DNA from: Prevotella sp. CAG:1185
GTDB lineage: Bacteria; Bacteroidota; Bacteroidia; Bacteroidales; Bacteroidaceae
DNA: 25,143 nt
Direction of reading: 5' to 3'
Assembly: GCA_000436695.1 (NCBI GenBank)
Contig: HF992582.1
Span: 1-25,143, forward strand
The first letter of the stretch is position 1, and the number at the start of each line of letters is the position of its first letter. Below, in pieces: positions 9,324 to 16,678 of this stretch. A program made the position numbers and the translations under genes. Under the pieces are notes generated by a model. The model was not told the DNA's origin, made no database searches, and was given only the letters and a program-made list of their open reading frames with translations.

Positions 9324-9791
9324 TTACTCAGACTGGCTGCCTCCGTGGTCTTGTTTCATTATATCCTCGAGCGCGGCCCCAAACTCTTCAGGATTCATAA
9401 ATGGCTTGTCAGCGTTGTCGCGGCTCCATATCTCTATGGTGTCGTCCATGCCGATAAACTTTATCTCCTGGCTTATTCCGGCCATCTTAAGGTAACGTTT
9501 GGGGATAAGAAAACGGCCGTTGGCATCGAGCGTAACCATTTCGGCGTCGGCCACAAACTGGCGGAATATCTGCTGATGCCTGCTGTCCCAGCGGTTAAGA
9601 CGCGAACGCAGGGCCTCGGTCTGGCGGTTCCATACAGATGCGGGATAAAGCACTAAGCAAGGCTGAAACACATCTTTGCGCATGACGAGATAGTCCTCAT
9701 AAGAGTCTTGTAGCTCTTTGCGGAATATCGCCGGCAAAAAGGCGCGCCCCTTTGCGTCGGTCTTGGCTTCTATGCTTCCCAAAAATCGCAT
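9324..9791 (-). CDS. mraZ: Transcriptional regulator MraZ
   Basis: MraZ is a ring-forming DNA-binding protein of the AbrB/SpoVT fold that in other bacteria represses its own dcw operon. The 155-residue protein has two tandem MraZ half-domains, each with a D-A-K/N-G-R core: TDAKGRAFLP near residue 12 and LDANGRFLIP near residue 88. Length and arrangement are typical. It is the first gene of the cluster. The start ATG at 9791 lies downstream of two candidate -7 boxes and three GTGG repeats of 10-bp period, which match the spacing known for MraZ binding sites in other bacteria. Confidence 0.96.
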   Translation of the reverse strand: MRFLGSIEAKTDAKGRAFLPAIFRKELQDSYEDYLVMRKDVFQPCLVLYPASVWNRQTEALRSRLNRWDSRHQQIFRQFVADAEMVTLDANGRFLIPKRYLKMAGISQEIKFIGMDDTIEIWSRDNADKPFMNPEEFGAALEDIMKQDHGGSQSE

Positions 9792-9819
9792 GCGTACATC
9801 TATAATAGAAATCCGGTGT

Positions 9820-9827
9820 CAAAGGTA
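9820..9827 (-). promoter_or_regulatory. Candidate proximal mraZ promoter -7 box
   Basis: On the minus strand this reads TACCTTTG, a full match to the Bacteroidetes -7 consensus TAnnTTTG, 28 bp upstream of the mraZ start. A TGG at 9849-9851, 21 bp upstream, could serve as the -33 element. That trinucleotide lies within the GTGG repeat array, which would let MraZ block the promoter directly. The assignment rests on sequence match only. Confidence 0.45.
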
Positions 9828-9834
9828 AGTATTT

Positions 9835-9864
9835 TCCTCCACAATTCACCACAATTCACCACAA
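9835..9864 (-). promoter_or_regulatory. Probable MraZ operator: three 10-bp tandem repeats
   Basis: Read on the minus strand, two identical units TTGTGGTGAA (9855-9864 and 9845-9854) are followed by a third, TTGTGGAGGA (9835-9844). GTGG therefore recurs with an exact 10-bp period. MraZ in E. coli binds TGGG-type repeats separated by about 5 bases, which gives the same one-helical-turn spacing. The array lies 44-73 bp upstream of the mraZ start, between two candidate -7 boxes. Confidence 0.8.
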
Positions 9865-9869
9865 AAATG

Positions 9870-9877
9870 CAAATTTA
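9870..9877 (-). promoter_or_regulatory. Candidate distal mraZ promoter -7 box
   Basis: On the minus strand this reads TAAATTTG, matching TAnnTTTG, just upstream of the GTGG repeat array. Transcription from it would start inside or at the edge of the array, so MraZ bound there would block it. No good TTTG lies at the usual 19-20 bp upstream; a TTG is found only 12 bp away. It is an alternative to the proximal box. Confidence 0.4.
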
Positions 9878-10008
9878 ATATGTTAAAGTCAATAATGCCT
9901 CCACATCAGCTGCCATAACGGCATTATTTGCCCAATAAGAGGCATGAGCAGATATAGCCTTTCGGGCATGTCTGATGCCTGTTTCGACGGCTCATTTATG
10001 TGGCATTT

Positions 10009-11598
10009 CTAATTATTGTTTCCACCTTTTTCCTTCTTCTTCAGCCTATGTCGCATGGTTCTGACGGCCCCTTGCGATATGCCCATAATGCGTGCCGTGG
10101 CTGCGGCATCCATGCCTATGGCTGATAAAAGCAGGAAAAATGTGGCATAGGCTGTTAGTTTTGTGTGGGTTTCCTCTATCATTCTCACCTTGTCGGGCAT
10201 CTTCGCCCTTAAGTATTCTACAACGGCCTCAAAGTCATCTTTGCTCCATTTTGACACGTTTCCATCGAGTTTTACGCTCTCATACAAGCCTTTTCCGCGG
10301 TCGAGTATCGCACTTAGTCGTGCCTCGCCCTGCTCAAGCTTCTTCCTCAGCCGTTCAATCTCCTTTTTGTCGCCCCGGCTCGTGCGCTCAGCATCCTCAA
10401 GCTCGCGCTGATATTTGTCAGTCTCCCTGCGTATTTCGGTTATCAGACAGCGCGTTCTGTTGGCACGCCTGCGGAACAAAAACACCGATGAAATGGCGAA
10501 AAACAGCAACACAGATACAGAGATGATGATAATCATTCCGATGCGTTGTCCTGTCATCTCATCCTTTTTCATGTTGTCGTATTCGTTTTGCAGCGAAAGC
10601 ATTTCTTCTGTCTTTTTTCTTACCTGTGCGCTGTCCTGCATTATTTTTTCTTTTTTATGATATTCGTTAGCTTCTTCCGGCCGACTCTCTTTTTCCGCTT
10701 TTTCCGCCATAAACTGATAAATTTCAGCCTTTTCATCGAAGTTTGCGTCTTCTAAAGCCTTGGCTAAAAGGGTGTCACATTCTTCTGCTTTTCCTCTTGC
10801 ATAGCAAACCTTTGCCAAATTAATGCGGGTTGTCGGAACATCAAGCAGATTGAATGCCTGTCTAAACAACGGTTCTGCTTTCTTATATTCTCCGTATTCA
10901 TAAAAAAGATATCCGATGTTAGTCATATATGCGACACGTTCAACTTTTGATGTAATTCTTTTTAAGTGTGGAAGAATCTTTGTCAAATAATATGACGCAC
11001 TGTCTTTATTTCCTTTGTAATAGAATACTGTCCCAATATGATTATATGCTAAACATTTCCAGTTCACATTGTTGTGCTTCTGTGCATGTTCTAGAGTTTT
11101 TTTAGCATATTTCATACTTAAGTCATAAGCATTTGCCTCCAAGTTCATGTAAGACATGTTAATGTATATATAATAACGAAGCCAGGGAATACCTATTTGT
11201 TCTTCTAAATTTTCTGCTTTTTTCATGTAATACATGTTTTGTTCCTTATTACCTCTCTCAAAGGCATTTATACTTTTGTAATAGTAAGCGCGTGCGAGTT
11301 CGTTTAAAGCTCCTGTTTTTTCATAATATCGTATGCTGTTGTCTAATAAAGAATCGTTTTTCTGTTCAATATCCTTACCTATGTTGATATGCGTTTTAAC
11401 GATGCCGTAATATGCTCTTTCATTATCGTTTTTTATATCCTTTAATTTTATGTTTTTAATTAAAACAAATGCAGTGTCATATTGTTCGGATATAACTAAA
11501 GAGTCTATTTTTTTCAACTTGTCAATTGTCGTGTTTCTGTTCCAATGTTTACAGCTTGTTATTATTATCAGCAATAAAATGAAGTATATGTATTTCAT
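10009..11598 (-). CDS. Membrane-anchored TPR protein with C-terminal helix-turn-helix (putative regulator)
   Basis: The 529-residue protein combines export signals with a DNA-binding end. A lipoprotein-like signal (hydrophobic 4-13, lipobox IITSC with Cys16) opens the sequence. Repeated TPR-like helices fill about 25-310, with Tyr/Ala-rich pairs such as YNHIGTVFYYKG and GYLFYEYGEYKKAEPLF. A membrane segment lies at 354-376, and a charged coiled coil at about 380-435. The C-terminal HTH (about 490-522, GMDAAATARIMGISQGAVRT) resembles LuxR/sigma-type recognition helices. This fits a Bacteroidetes family of TPR-TM-HTH regulators that sense in the periplasm and act in the cytoplasm. Ligand and targets are unknown; the divergent outer-membrane gene is one candidate target. 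The N-terminal two thirds is clearly more AT-rich than the C-terminal third. Downstream lies mraZ on the same strand, with its own promoter. Confidence 0.8.
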   Translation of the reverse strand: MKYIYFILLLIIITSCKHWNRNTTIDKLKKIDSLVISEQYDTAFVLIKNIKLKDIKNDNERAYYGIVKTHINIGKDIEQKNDSLLDNSIRYYEKTGALNELARAYYYKSINAFERGNKEQNMYYMKKAENLEEQIGIPWLRYYIYINMSYMNLEANAYDLSMKYAKKTLEHAQKHNNVNWKCLAYNHIGTVFYYKGNKDSASYYLTKILPHLKRITSKVERVAYMTNIGYLFYEYGEYKKAEPLFRQAFNLLDVPTTRINLAKVCYARGKAEECDTLLAKALEDANFDEKAEIYQFMAEKAEKESRPEEANEYHKKEKIMQDSAQVRKKTEEMLSLQNEYDNMKKDEMTGQRIGMIIIISVSVLLFFAISSVFLFRRRANRTRCLITEIRRETDKYQRELEDAERTSRGDKKEIERLRKKLEQGEARLSAILDRGKGLYESVKLDGNVSKWSKDDFEAVVEYLRAKMPDKVRMIEETHTKLTAYATFFLLLSAIGMDAAATARIMGISQGAVRTMRHRLKKKEKGGNNN

Positions 11599-11623
11599 AA
11601 TAATATTTGTTTCTTGTGTTATG

Positions 11624-11654
11624 CAAATGTATAAATAAACTGCATAACAACAAA
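11624..11654 (-). promoter_or_regulatory. Promoter of the TPR-HTH gene
   Basis: On the minus strand TTTG (11651-11654) is followed after 19 bp by TACATTTG (11624-11631), matching the Bacteroidetes -33/-7 pattern TTTG-N19-TAnnTTTG. Transcription would start near 11617, leaving a leader of about 19 bases before the ATG at 11598. Confidence 0.75.
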
Positions 11655-11793
11655 ATATCCTATATCCTTTTTGTTTAATGCGTTACATTTTTGACCTTCC
11701 CGGCAATACTTATATGTCGTAATTCATTGATTATCAATCACTAACATCTTAAACACCATGTAACATCATGCATAAAATCAGAAGGCTATATTC

Positions 11794-11824
11794 TTGTAAT
11801 TTATAATTAGCATAAATATATTTG
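11794..11824 (+). promoter_or_regulatory. Promoter of the small outer-membrane protein gene
   Basis: TTG (11794-11796) is followed after 20 bp by TATATTTG (11817-11824), a full -7 consensus match. Transcription would start near 11831. That makes the in-frame GTG at 11824 untranscribed and supports the ATG at 11863 as the true start. Confidence 0.75.
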
Positions 11825-11862
11825 TGACTAAAATATCAATGTTAAACCAAAATTTATTAGTT

Positions 11863-12423
11863 ATGAAAAAAAACTTTATTTTATTTATTTGCTTAATTAT
11901 GTCTGCTGTCTATGTAAAAGCGCAATCGGAGCATCATGGACAAACAGAGGAGAAAATTGCGATTAATCAAGGTTCGCAAACATTTTTTGACAGGCTTTAT
12001 TTACAGCTGGGGCTTGCTGTAGGAACGAAACACAATGATATTACTCCTATGGAGCCGACAGTGGAAGTTGGTTATTTCGTATTGCGTAAATTATATCTGT
12101 TCGGGTCGTATTCAGGCTTGTACGCGCATTATGACAAGGATGAAAATATAAGGAAATACACTTTAAGCCAAAATTTGGGTGGAGGATTGGGCTATACGCT
12201 TTTTAATACCAGAAATACTTATTTTGATCTAAATGGCAAAATTACATCATCTGTCGGCAGTTCAGACTGGAAATTCGTCTGCTATGACATCGGGGTTAAA
12301 TATCGTATCGGATCTGGCAAACAGAAGATACATTTTGGATTAAGCTATCGCCACATCAACTCGCGCACGGCAGGCATCGACAATTACAATGGCGTGTTCG
12401 GAACGATTGGATTCGGCTTCTGA
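11863..12423 (+). CDS. Small outer-membrane beta-barrel-like protein
   Basis: The 186-residue product starts with a clear signal peptide (MKKNFILFICLIMSAVYVKA, cleavage before Gln21). The mature part has alternating short strands rich in Tyr, Gly and Phe, for example LYLQLGLAVG, VEVGYFVL, LYLFGSYSGLYAHY and IHFGLSYRHI. It ends in Phe (IGFGF), the pattern of outer-membrane beta-barrels. A function cannot be assigned. An upstream in-frame GTG at 11824 would add 13 residues before the signal peptide and overlaps the promoter, so it is rejected as a start. The gene is divergent from the TPR-HTH regulator and shares a 264-bp intergenic region with it, suggesting a regulator-target pair. Its 5' half is AT-rich. 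Confidence 0.75.
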   Translation: MKKNFILFICLIMSAVYVKAQSEHHGQTEEKIAINQGSQTFFDRLYLQLGLAVGTKHNDITPMEPTVEVGYFVLRKLYLFGSYSGLYAHYDKDENIRKYTLSQNLGGGLGYTLFNTRNTYFDLNGKITSSVGSSDWKFVCYDIGVKYRIGSGKQKIHFGLSYRHINSRTAGIDNYNGVFGTIGFGF

Positions 12424-12470
12424 CAATAAAAACAACACAATTTCAACGTCATAATTTATAATGCAGATAT

Positions 12471-12498
12471 GGCTTTGCTCACATTTATGGGCAAAGCC
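12471..12498 (+). terminator. Possible weak terminator after the outer-membrane protein gene
   Basis: GGCTTTGC (12471-12478) and GCAAAGCC (12491-12498) form an 8-bp stem with a 12-base loop, 48 bp after the stop codon. No T-run follows, so an intrinsic terminator is uncertain. Confidence 0.35.
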
Positions 12499-12758
12499 GC
12501 ATCGGCATTAATCCATACGGTATTTAGCATTATCACCCATTTTATCGTTTTACGGAAAAACAGAACAATTTTATCATGAGTAAGTCATTCTTTATTTTTC
12601 TTCTGTTTTCAGCATAAAAAGCACCATAACATCGGTAAAAACTTAGGACAAAATATATATTCAATCTAGGAAATGAATATATAACAGACGTTAAAGCAAC
12701 GAGATTAAATGCGTATATTTATTAACATCGCTTTACATTTAAACAGTTTGAGCAGCCC

Positions 12759-12868
12759 TAAAGAGCCGTTTTTGAAGTATAAAATCACCTATTTTGAATG
12801 TCAAACGGCCATGTATCGCATCATAAACGGCCCACTTTTGCACCGTAAATGGCCGAGTAATATTTGTT
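12759..12868. repeat. 22-bp periodic repeat array (five degenerate units)
   Basis: Five contiguous 22-bp units (starting at 12759, 12781, 12803, 12825 and 12847) share the pattern AAA[A/C]GGCC, three variable bases, TTTT, GNA, four variable bases. Units 3 and 4 match best; units 1, 2 and 5 are degenerate but in phase. A- and T-tracts alternate about every 11 bp. A related array lies at 23698-23785. Confidence 0.7.
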
Positions 12869-13224
12869 AACAGTTATGTTTTCATGTCATCAAAAGCGCA
12901 ACGCCCTGTAAATCAACGTATTATCAAAACAGCTAAATTTTGACGATTTTTCGCTCCAAACCACGTAACAGCGAAGAGCAACGCTATTCTGAAAGCGTTA
13001 AACGTTCGATGAAACCGATGATTTTTGGTATTTATGATGTAAAGAATTATGCCCGAATACGAAAGAAAACCATGCCATCGGCGAAGAGAAAAATCTGACA
13101 AAACGGACAAAATGAATAAAACGGCAAGGCGTGCCAGCACTGGCATAAACATGACAAAAATGAGCCTGAAAAGCCCAAGAGTGTATGACAGACATACAAA
13201 AACTTCTAAAAATCACGTCAGCAT

Positions 13225-13255
13225 TTTGCTGTTAACGGCAAACTTAGTAACTTTG
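13225..13255 (+). promoter_or_regulatory. gpmI promoter
   Basis: TTTG (13225-13228) is followed after 19 bp by TAACTTTG (13248-13255), a full match to the Bacteroidetes consensus. Transcription would start near 13262, about 32 bp before the gpmI ATG. Confidence 0.8.
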
Positions 13256-13293
13256 CGCCGGAATTATTACACATCTATATATTTAAATAAACT

Positions 13294-14817
13294 ATGGCAA
13301 AAAAAGCATTATTGATGATACTCGACGGATGGGGTATCGGAAAGCATGGCGCAGGAGACGTAATATTCAACACACCGACGCCTTATTTGGATTATCTTTA
13401 CGCCGTAAGCCCTCACTCACAGCTGCAGGCTTCAGGCGAGGATGTAGGTTTGCCTGACGGACAAATGGGTAACTCTGAGGTGGGACACCTCAACATCGGA
13501 GCAGGACGCATCGTTTATCAAGACTTGGTTAAGATTAACCGCGCATGCAAGGACGGCTCAATACTTAACAACCCCGAAATAGTTAACGCATACAGCTATG
13601 CCCGCGACAACGGCAAGAAGCTGCACCTGATGGGTCTGACCAGCAACGGCGGTGTACACTCTTCACTCGACCACCTGTTCAAGCTCATCGAAATATCTAA
13701 AGAATACGGACTGAAGAACACTTATGTTCACTGCTTCATGGACGGCCGCGACACCGACCCGAAGAGCGGAGCCGGATTCATCAAGGAACTGACTGACCAC
13801 TGCGAGAAGAACGACGCTCACATTGCAAGCATCGTAGGACGCTTCTACGCTATGGACCGCGACAAGCGCTGGAACCGTGTTAAGGAGGCTTACGACCTGC
13901 TCGTTGAGGGCAAGGGCAAGAAAGCCACTGACCTGGTTAAGGCTATGGAAGAGAGCTACGAGGAAGGCGTTACCGACGAGTTTATCAAGCCTATAAGCAA
14001 CGCTAACGTTGACGGCACTATACAGGAAGGCGACGTTGTTATCTTCATCAACTTCCGCAACGACCGTGCAAAGGAGCTTACACAGGTGCTCACACAGCAG
14101 GATATGCCGGAGGAAGGCATGCACACAATAAAGGATCTGCAGTATTACTGCATGACTCCGTATGACGCATCTTTCAAGGGCGTACACATCCTCTTCCCGA
14201 AAGAGAACGTACAGGACACCCTGGGCGAATATCTGAGCAAGCAGGGCAAGAAACAGCTGCACACAGCCGAGACAGAGAAGTATGCTCACGTAACATTCTT
14301 CTTCAACGGCGGACGCGAGGCTGCATTCGAGGGCGAGGACCGCATCCTGGTTCCTTCTCCAAAGGTTGCTACATACGACCTGAAGCCTGAGATGAGCGCA
14401 TACGAGGTTAAGGACAAGCTGGTTGGCGCCATCAACACTCAGGAGTATGACTTCATCGTTGTCAACTTTGCCAACGGCGACATGGTAGGCCACACCGGCG
14501 TTTACCACGCAATAGCAAAGGCTGTATGGGCTGTTGACCACTGCGTACACGACGTTATCGAGGCTGCCAAGGCCAACGGATATGAGGCTATAATCATAGC
14601 TGACCACGGAAATGCCGACAACGCCATCAACGCTGACGGAACACCTAACACGGCTCACTCACTGAACCCGGTTCCGTTCATCTACGTTACAGACAACAAC
14701 AGCGCAACTGTAAAGAATGGTCGTCTGGCCGACGTCGCTCCTTCAATCCTCCACATCATGGGTCTGGAGCAGCCGTCTGACATGACCGGCGAGAACCTCA
14801 TTGAGGACAACAAGTAA
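13294..14817 (+). CDS. gpmI: 2,3-bisphosphoglycerate-independent phosphoglycerate mutase
   Basis: This enzyme interconverts 3- and 2-phosphoglycerate in glycolysis and gluconeogenesis, using two manganese ions and a phosphoserine intermediate. The 507-residue protein has the normal length. It shows the metal-binding start LDGWGIG (10-16), the nucleophile Ser61 in MGNSEVGH, the substrate-binding DGRDTDP motif, FRNDRAKE and the late metal-site motif DHGNADN. Codon use is strongly biased (many GTT, CTG, AAG and GGC codons) compared with its neighbours, as expected for a highly expressed central-metabolism gene. The ATG at 13294 follows an A/T-rich leader. It appears monocistronic, with its own promoter and a strong terminator, and is convergent with the next gene. 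Confidence 0.98.
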   Translation: MAKKALLMILDGWGIGKHGAGDVIFNTPTPYLDYLYAVSPHSQLQASGEDVGLPDGQMGNSEVGHLNIGAGRIVYQDLVKINRACKDGSILNNPEIVNAYSYARDNGKKLHLMGLTSNGGVHSSLDHLFKLIEISKEYGLKNTYVHCFMDGRDTDPKSGAGFIKELTDHCEKNDAHIASIVGRFYAMDRDKRWNRVKEAYDLLVEGKGKKATDLVKAMEESYEEGVTDEFIKPISNANVDGTIQEGDVVIFINFRNDRAKELTQVLTQQDMPEEGMHTIKDLQYYCMTPYDASFKGVHILFPKENVQDTLGEYLSKQGKKQLHTAETEKYAHVTFFFNGGREAAFEGEDRILVPSPKVATYDLKPEMSAYEVKDKLVGAINTQEYDFIVVNFANGDMVGHTGVYHAIAKAVWAVDHCVHDVIEAAKANGYEAIIIADHGNADNAINADGTPNTAHSLNPVPFIYVTDNNSATVKNGRLADVAPSILHIMGLEQPSDMTGENLIEDNK

Positions 14818-14851
14818 TAACATTCCGGCTGAACAGTCAGCAGGAAAAGAT

Positions 14852-14894
14852 AAAAATAAAGGGACGGGCATCTTTTGCCAGTTCCTTTATTTTT
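14852..14894 (+). terminator. Strong terminator after gpmI
   Basis: An 11-bp perfect stem (14852-14862 with 14884-14894, core AATAAAGG/CCTTTATT), extended by three further pairs including one G-T, encloses a loop that can form an inner GGC/GCC pair. The A-run on one arm and T-run on the other make it usable from both strands. It lies 35 bp after the gpmI stop and between convergent genes. Confidence 0.85.
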
Positions 14895-15106
14895 ATACAA
14901 ACATCGTCTACTTGAACCAAACAATGTTGGCAACGTTAATAACAAAAAGAAATTCTTTTTATTGGCATCAATTAGCAGACAGAGAGCATCACTATCCGTA
15001 ACCCGCTTAATGGCGTATGTTTTGCGAATTTACGGGGTTTGTAATATTAAGGCGTTTATTTATCGGCCTGTCTGTTTGTACATTTCAATTTATACCGTTA
15101 TTGCAG

Positions 15107-16141
15107 TTACATTCCTTTAATCAGTTCATAGGCTTTTTTATATAGGTCTTTCCCCGTTTTTTCAAGAAGGCAGTCAATTATATATTGGCAATTCAGTTCT
15201 TGCACATTGCGCTGAAGGAAGTTTAAAACTGTTTTATAAGCAAGTTCAAAACTATAAGATTGTTCTTTAGGTGCATGGGTAAAGAAGTCGAAAGCCAAAG
15301 GTTGTTCTTTCCAATTGTGATGAAACAACCCGTTCCATATTTCTTTCAAACGCGCCAGAAAAACAGAATTCTTTTCGGATGGATATATAGGATCGTATTC
15401 TTTTACGAAACGGGCAAGCGACAGAAATGTGCTTTCAAAGGTGAAAATCTGTTCCAATATCTGTTTGTCCTCTTCATCGTCAGTATAATCAATATGCTTT
15501 ATTGTATCAAACAGGATGCAATTATCTTTGTAGTTTCCTACGGTAAAAGAAAGGGTGAAAGAGATGTAGTAATCATCAACTTTGTCTATCTGCTTCCAAT
15601 TTATGGATTGAATGCCACTGCACACTTTTAAAAGGTCGGTAAAAGAAAACGGAGAATGAAGCTGTTTTATCGCTTTCTTAAACTTGTTCATCGCACTTTT
15701 AGGGGTGGAAGATTGTACAGGAACTCTTATATCCTCATGTACTGATGGAAGTATGCTACTTTCTTTCCATTTCTCGAACGGAAGTTGGAATTGAGCTCCG
15801 TTGGGAAGGGATGGAAGTATGCTACTTTCTTTCCATTTCTCGAACCCGTCATTGTCTAATTCCAACAGCTTAGATATAAATAGTAGTTCGTCAGAAGTCA
15901 AAACGCTGTAATCTTCAATCCCATATGTAAAATAGGAGGATTTTCGGTTTATTCTTTTACCTTTCATCGTGCAATAAATACGATAAGCGACAAACGTATA
16001 AAGATATTTACCTTGCAAACTACTGTCTTCCTGCACCTCATGATTGAACGCCTCATAGTAAATATCGTGAGTTGCCAACACATAAGCATAGCAATTTTCG
16101 ATTATAATCCAATCTCCAAAGGATAAATTACAGTGTTTCAT
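15107..16141 (-). CDS. Hypothetical protein with internal duplication
   Basis: This 344-residue protein matches no family I recognise. It is rich in Lys, Glu, Ile, Phe and Tyr. It has no signal peptide or membrane segment and looks cytoplasmic and largely helical toward the C-terminus. The peptide FEKWKESSILPS occurs twice (100-111 and 122-133), encoded by identical 36-bp stretches 66 bp apart. The longer frame would start at TTG 16153. I prefer ATG 16141, which follows an A-rich leader. The gene is markedly AT-rich compared with gpmI and ung, and it stands alone between a terminator and a divergent intergenic region. Together these suggest an acquired gene. No partner gene hints at its role. 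Confidence 0.7.
   Translation of the reverse strand: MKHCNLSFGDWIIIENCYAYVLATHDIYYEAFNHEVQEDSSLQGKYLYTFVAYRIYCTMKGKRINRKSSYFTYGIEDYSVLTSDELLFISKLLELDNDGFEKWKESSILPSLPNGAQFQLPFEKWKESSILPSVHEDIRVPVQSSTPKSAMNKFKKAIKQLHSPFSFTDLLKVCSGIQSINWKQIDKVDDYYISFTLSFTVGNYKDNCILFDTIKHIDYTDDEEDKQILEQIFTFESTFLSLARFVKEYDPIYPSEKNSVFLARLKEIWNGLFHHNWKEQPLAFDFFTHAPKEQSYSFELAYKTVLNFLQRNVQELNCQYIIDCLLEKTGKDLYKKAYELIKGM
15744..15845. repeat. 36-bp direct repeat inside the hypothetical gene
   Basis: Two identical 36-bp copies (15744-15779 and 15810-15845, each beginning GATGGAAGTATGCTAC) lie 66 bp apart, a multiple of three, so the frame is kept. The identity at DNA level points to a recent duplication or gene conversion. 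The 30 bp between them are not a copy of the flanks. Confidence 0.95.
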
Positions 16142-16269
16142 ATTATTCTTCAATTAATGTTAACGTGAGTTCAACGAATTGTAAGTTGTTGTAAATTTGG
16201 TGATTAGCGAAAATTGTCGCAACTTTATAATGCTGATTTACAAAAGATAATCGCTATAATCATCGAGAG

Positions 16270-16277
16270 CAAAGTTA
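16270..16277 (-). promoter_or_regulatory. Candidate -7 box for the hypothetical gene
   Basis: On the minus strand this reads TAACTTTG, a full TAnnTTTG match, about 130 bp upstream of the ATG at 16141. No TTTG is found at the expected distance, so the call is weak. Confidence 0.35.
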
Positions 16278-16414
16278 TAGAATTATTTTGTATGGCGGAT
16301 GATTTTTGAAGGTTTTTGATGACATGACGGCAAGATATATACTTAAACCGAGTATGAAGCGCACCTTGTAAATTCCTGATTTCGGTTGACTTCAAGCAGG
16401 GGTTTAAGATGTGC

Positions 16415-16498
16415 GTGACGAGTAAGAAATTAAACTCATCACACTATAAATTGTGCACTTACAGTGCTTTATATTAAAATGTGACGAGTGACGAGTTT
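16415..16498. repeat. GTGACGAGT repeats within a nested inverted-repeat element
   Basis: GTGACGAGT occurs at 16415-16423, 16481-16489 and 16488-16496. The complementary form ACTCATCAC lies at 16434-16442. Together 16432-16498 fold as nested arms: an 11-bp outer stem with one mismatch (16432-16442 with 16488-16498), TATAAA/TTTATA (16445-16450 with 16468-16473), and an inner GCACT/AGTGC stem with a 3-base loop (16455-16467). It sits between divergent promoters, so it is not an ordinary terminator. Confidence 0.6.
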
Positions 16499-16647
16499 TC
16501 TGCAAAAACTGTTTTATACAGCATTTAGCCGAAATACGCCCGGGCAATGACCGGGAGTAACAAGCAATGACATACATCACGGCAAATATTCTGACTGGAT
16601 GACGGCAAGCTTAGCGCAATACAACAGTACAAAGATTGACGAGAATA

Positions 16648-16678
16648 TTTGACTTTCAAAGAAAAATATGTATTTTTG
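16648..16678 (+). promoter_or_regulatory. ung promoter
   Basis: TTTG (16648-16651) is followed after 19 bp by TATTTTTG (16671-16678), matching the Bacteroidetes consensus. Transcription would start near 16685, giving a leader of about 22 bases. Confidence 0.75.

Larger units (their letters stand above)
12424..13293. other. 870-bp non-coding region upstream of gpmI
   Basis: No credible gene was found. The region holds an 8-bp hairpin (12471-12498), a 22-bp periodic repeat array (12759-12868), a 6-2-6 dyad (TGCCAG, CA, CTGGCA at 13132-13145) and the gpmI promoter (13225-13255). An 88-codon plus-strand frame from 13049 has no coding character and overlaps gpmI. A 13-residue hydrophobic mini-frame at 12576-12617 is probably chance. 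Confidence 0.6.

Noticed and set aside
9911..10006. Several GGCAT/ATGCC motifs between mraZ and the TPR gene, possible terminator or repeat array
   Set aside because: Spacing is irregular (21, 24 and 37 bp), stems are only 4-5 bp, and no T-run follows on the minus strand.
12576..12617. Hydrophobic 13-residue mini-frame (MSKSFFIFLLFSA) resembling a signal-peptide start
   Set aside because: It is too short to support as a gene. It could be a remnant of a secreted protein, but no downstream coding remnant was seen.
13049..13315. Plus-strand frame of 88 codons upstream of and overlapping gpmI
   Set aside because: It overlaps the gpmI promoter and start, has a Lys/Arg/Thr-rich composition without a coding pattern, and lacks a leader or homology.
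13663..14658. Minus-strand open frame of 331 codons inside gpmI
   Set aside because: It is antisense to the highly biased gpmI coding sequence, a typical shadow frame with no domain or promoter.
14895..15106. Short palindrome-like A/T tract near 14944-14960 after the gpmI terminator
   Set aside because: It is low-complexity AAAAAGAA/TTCTTTTT with no usable loop and no gene it could serve.
16324..16609. Direct repeat ATGACGGCAAG at 16324-16334 and 16599-16609, possible mobile-element boundaries
   Set aside because: There are no terminal inverted repeats inside the copies and no transposase, and an 11-bp repeat in this context can occur by chance.
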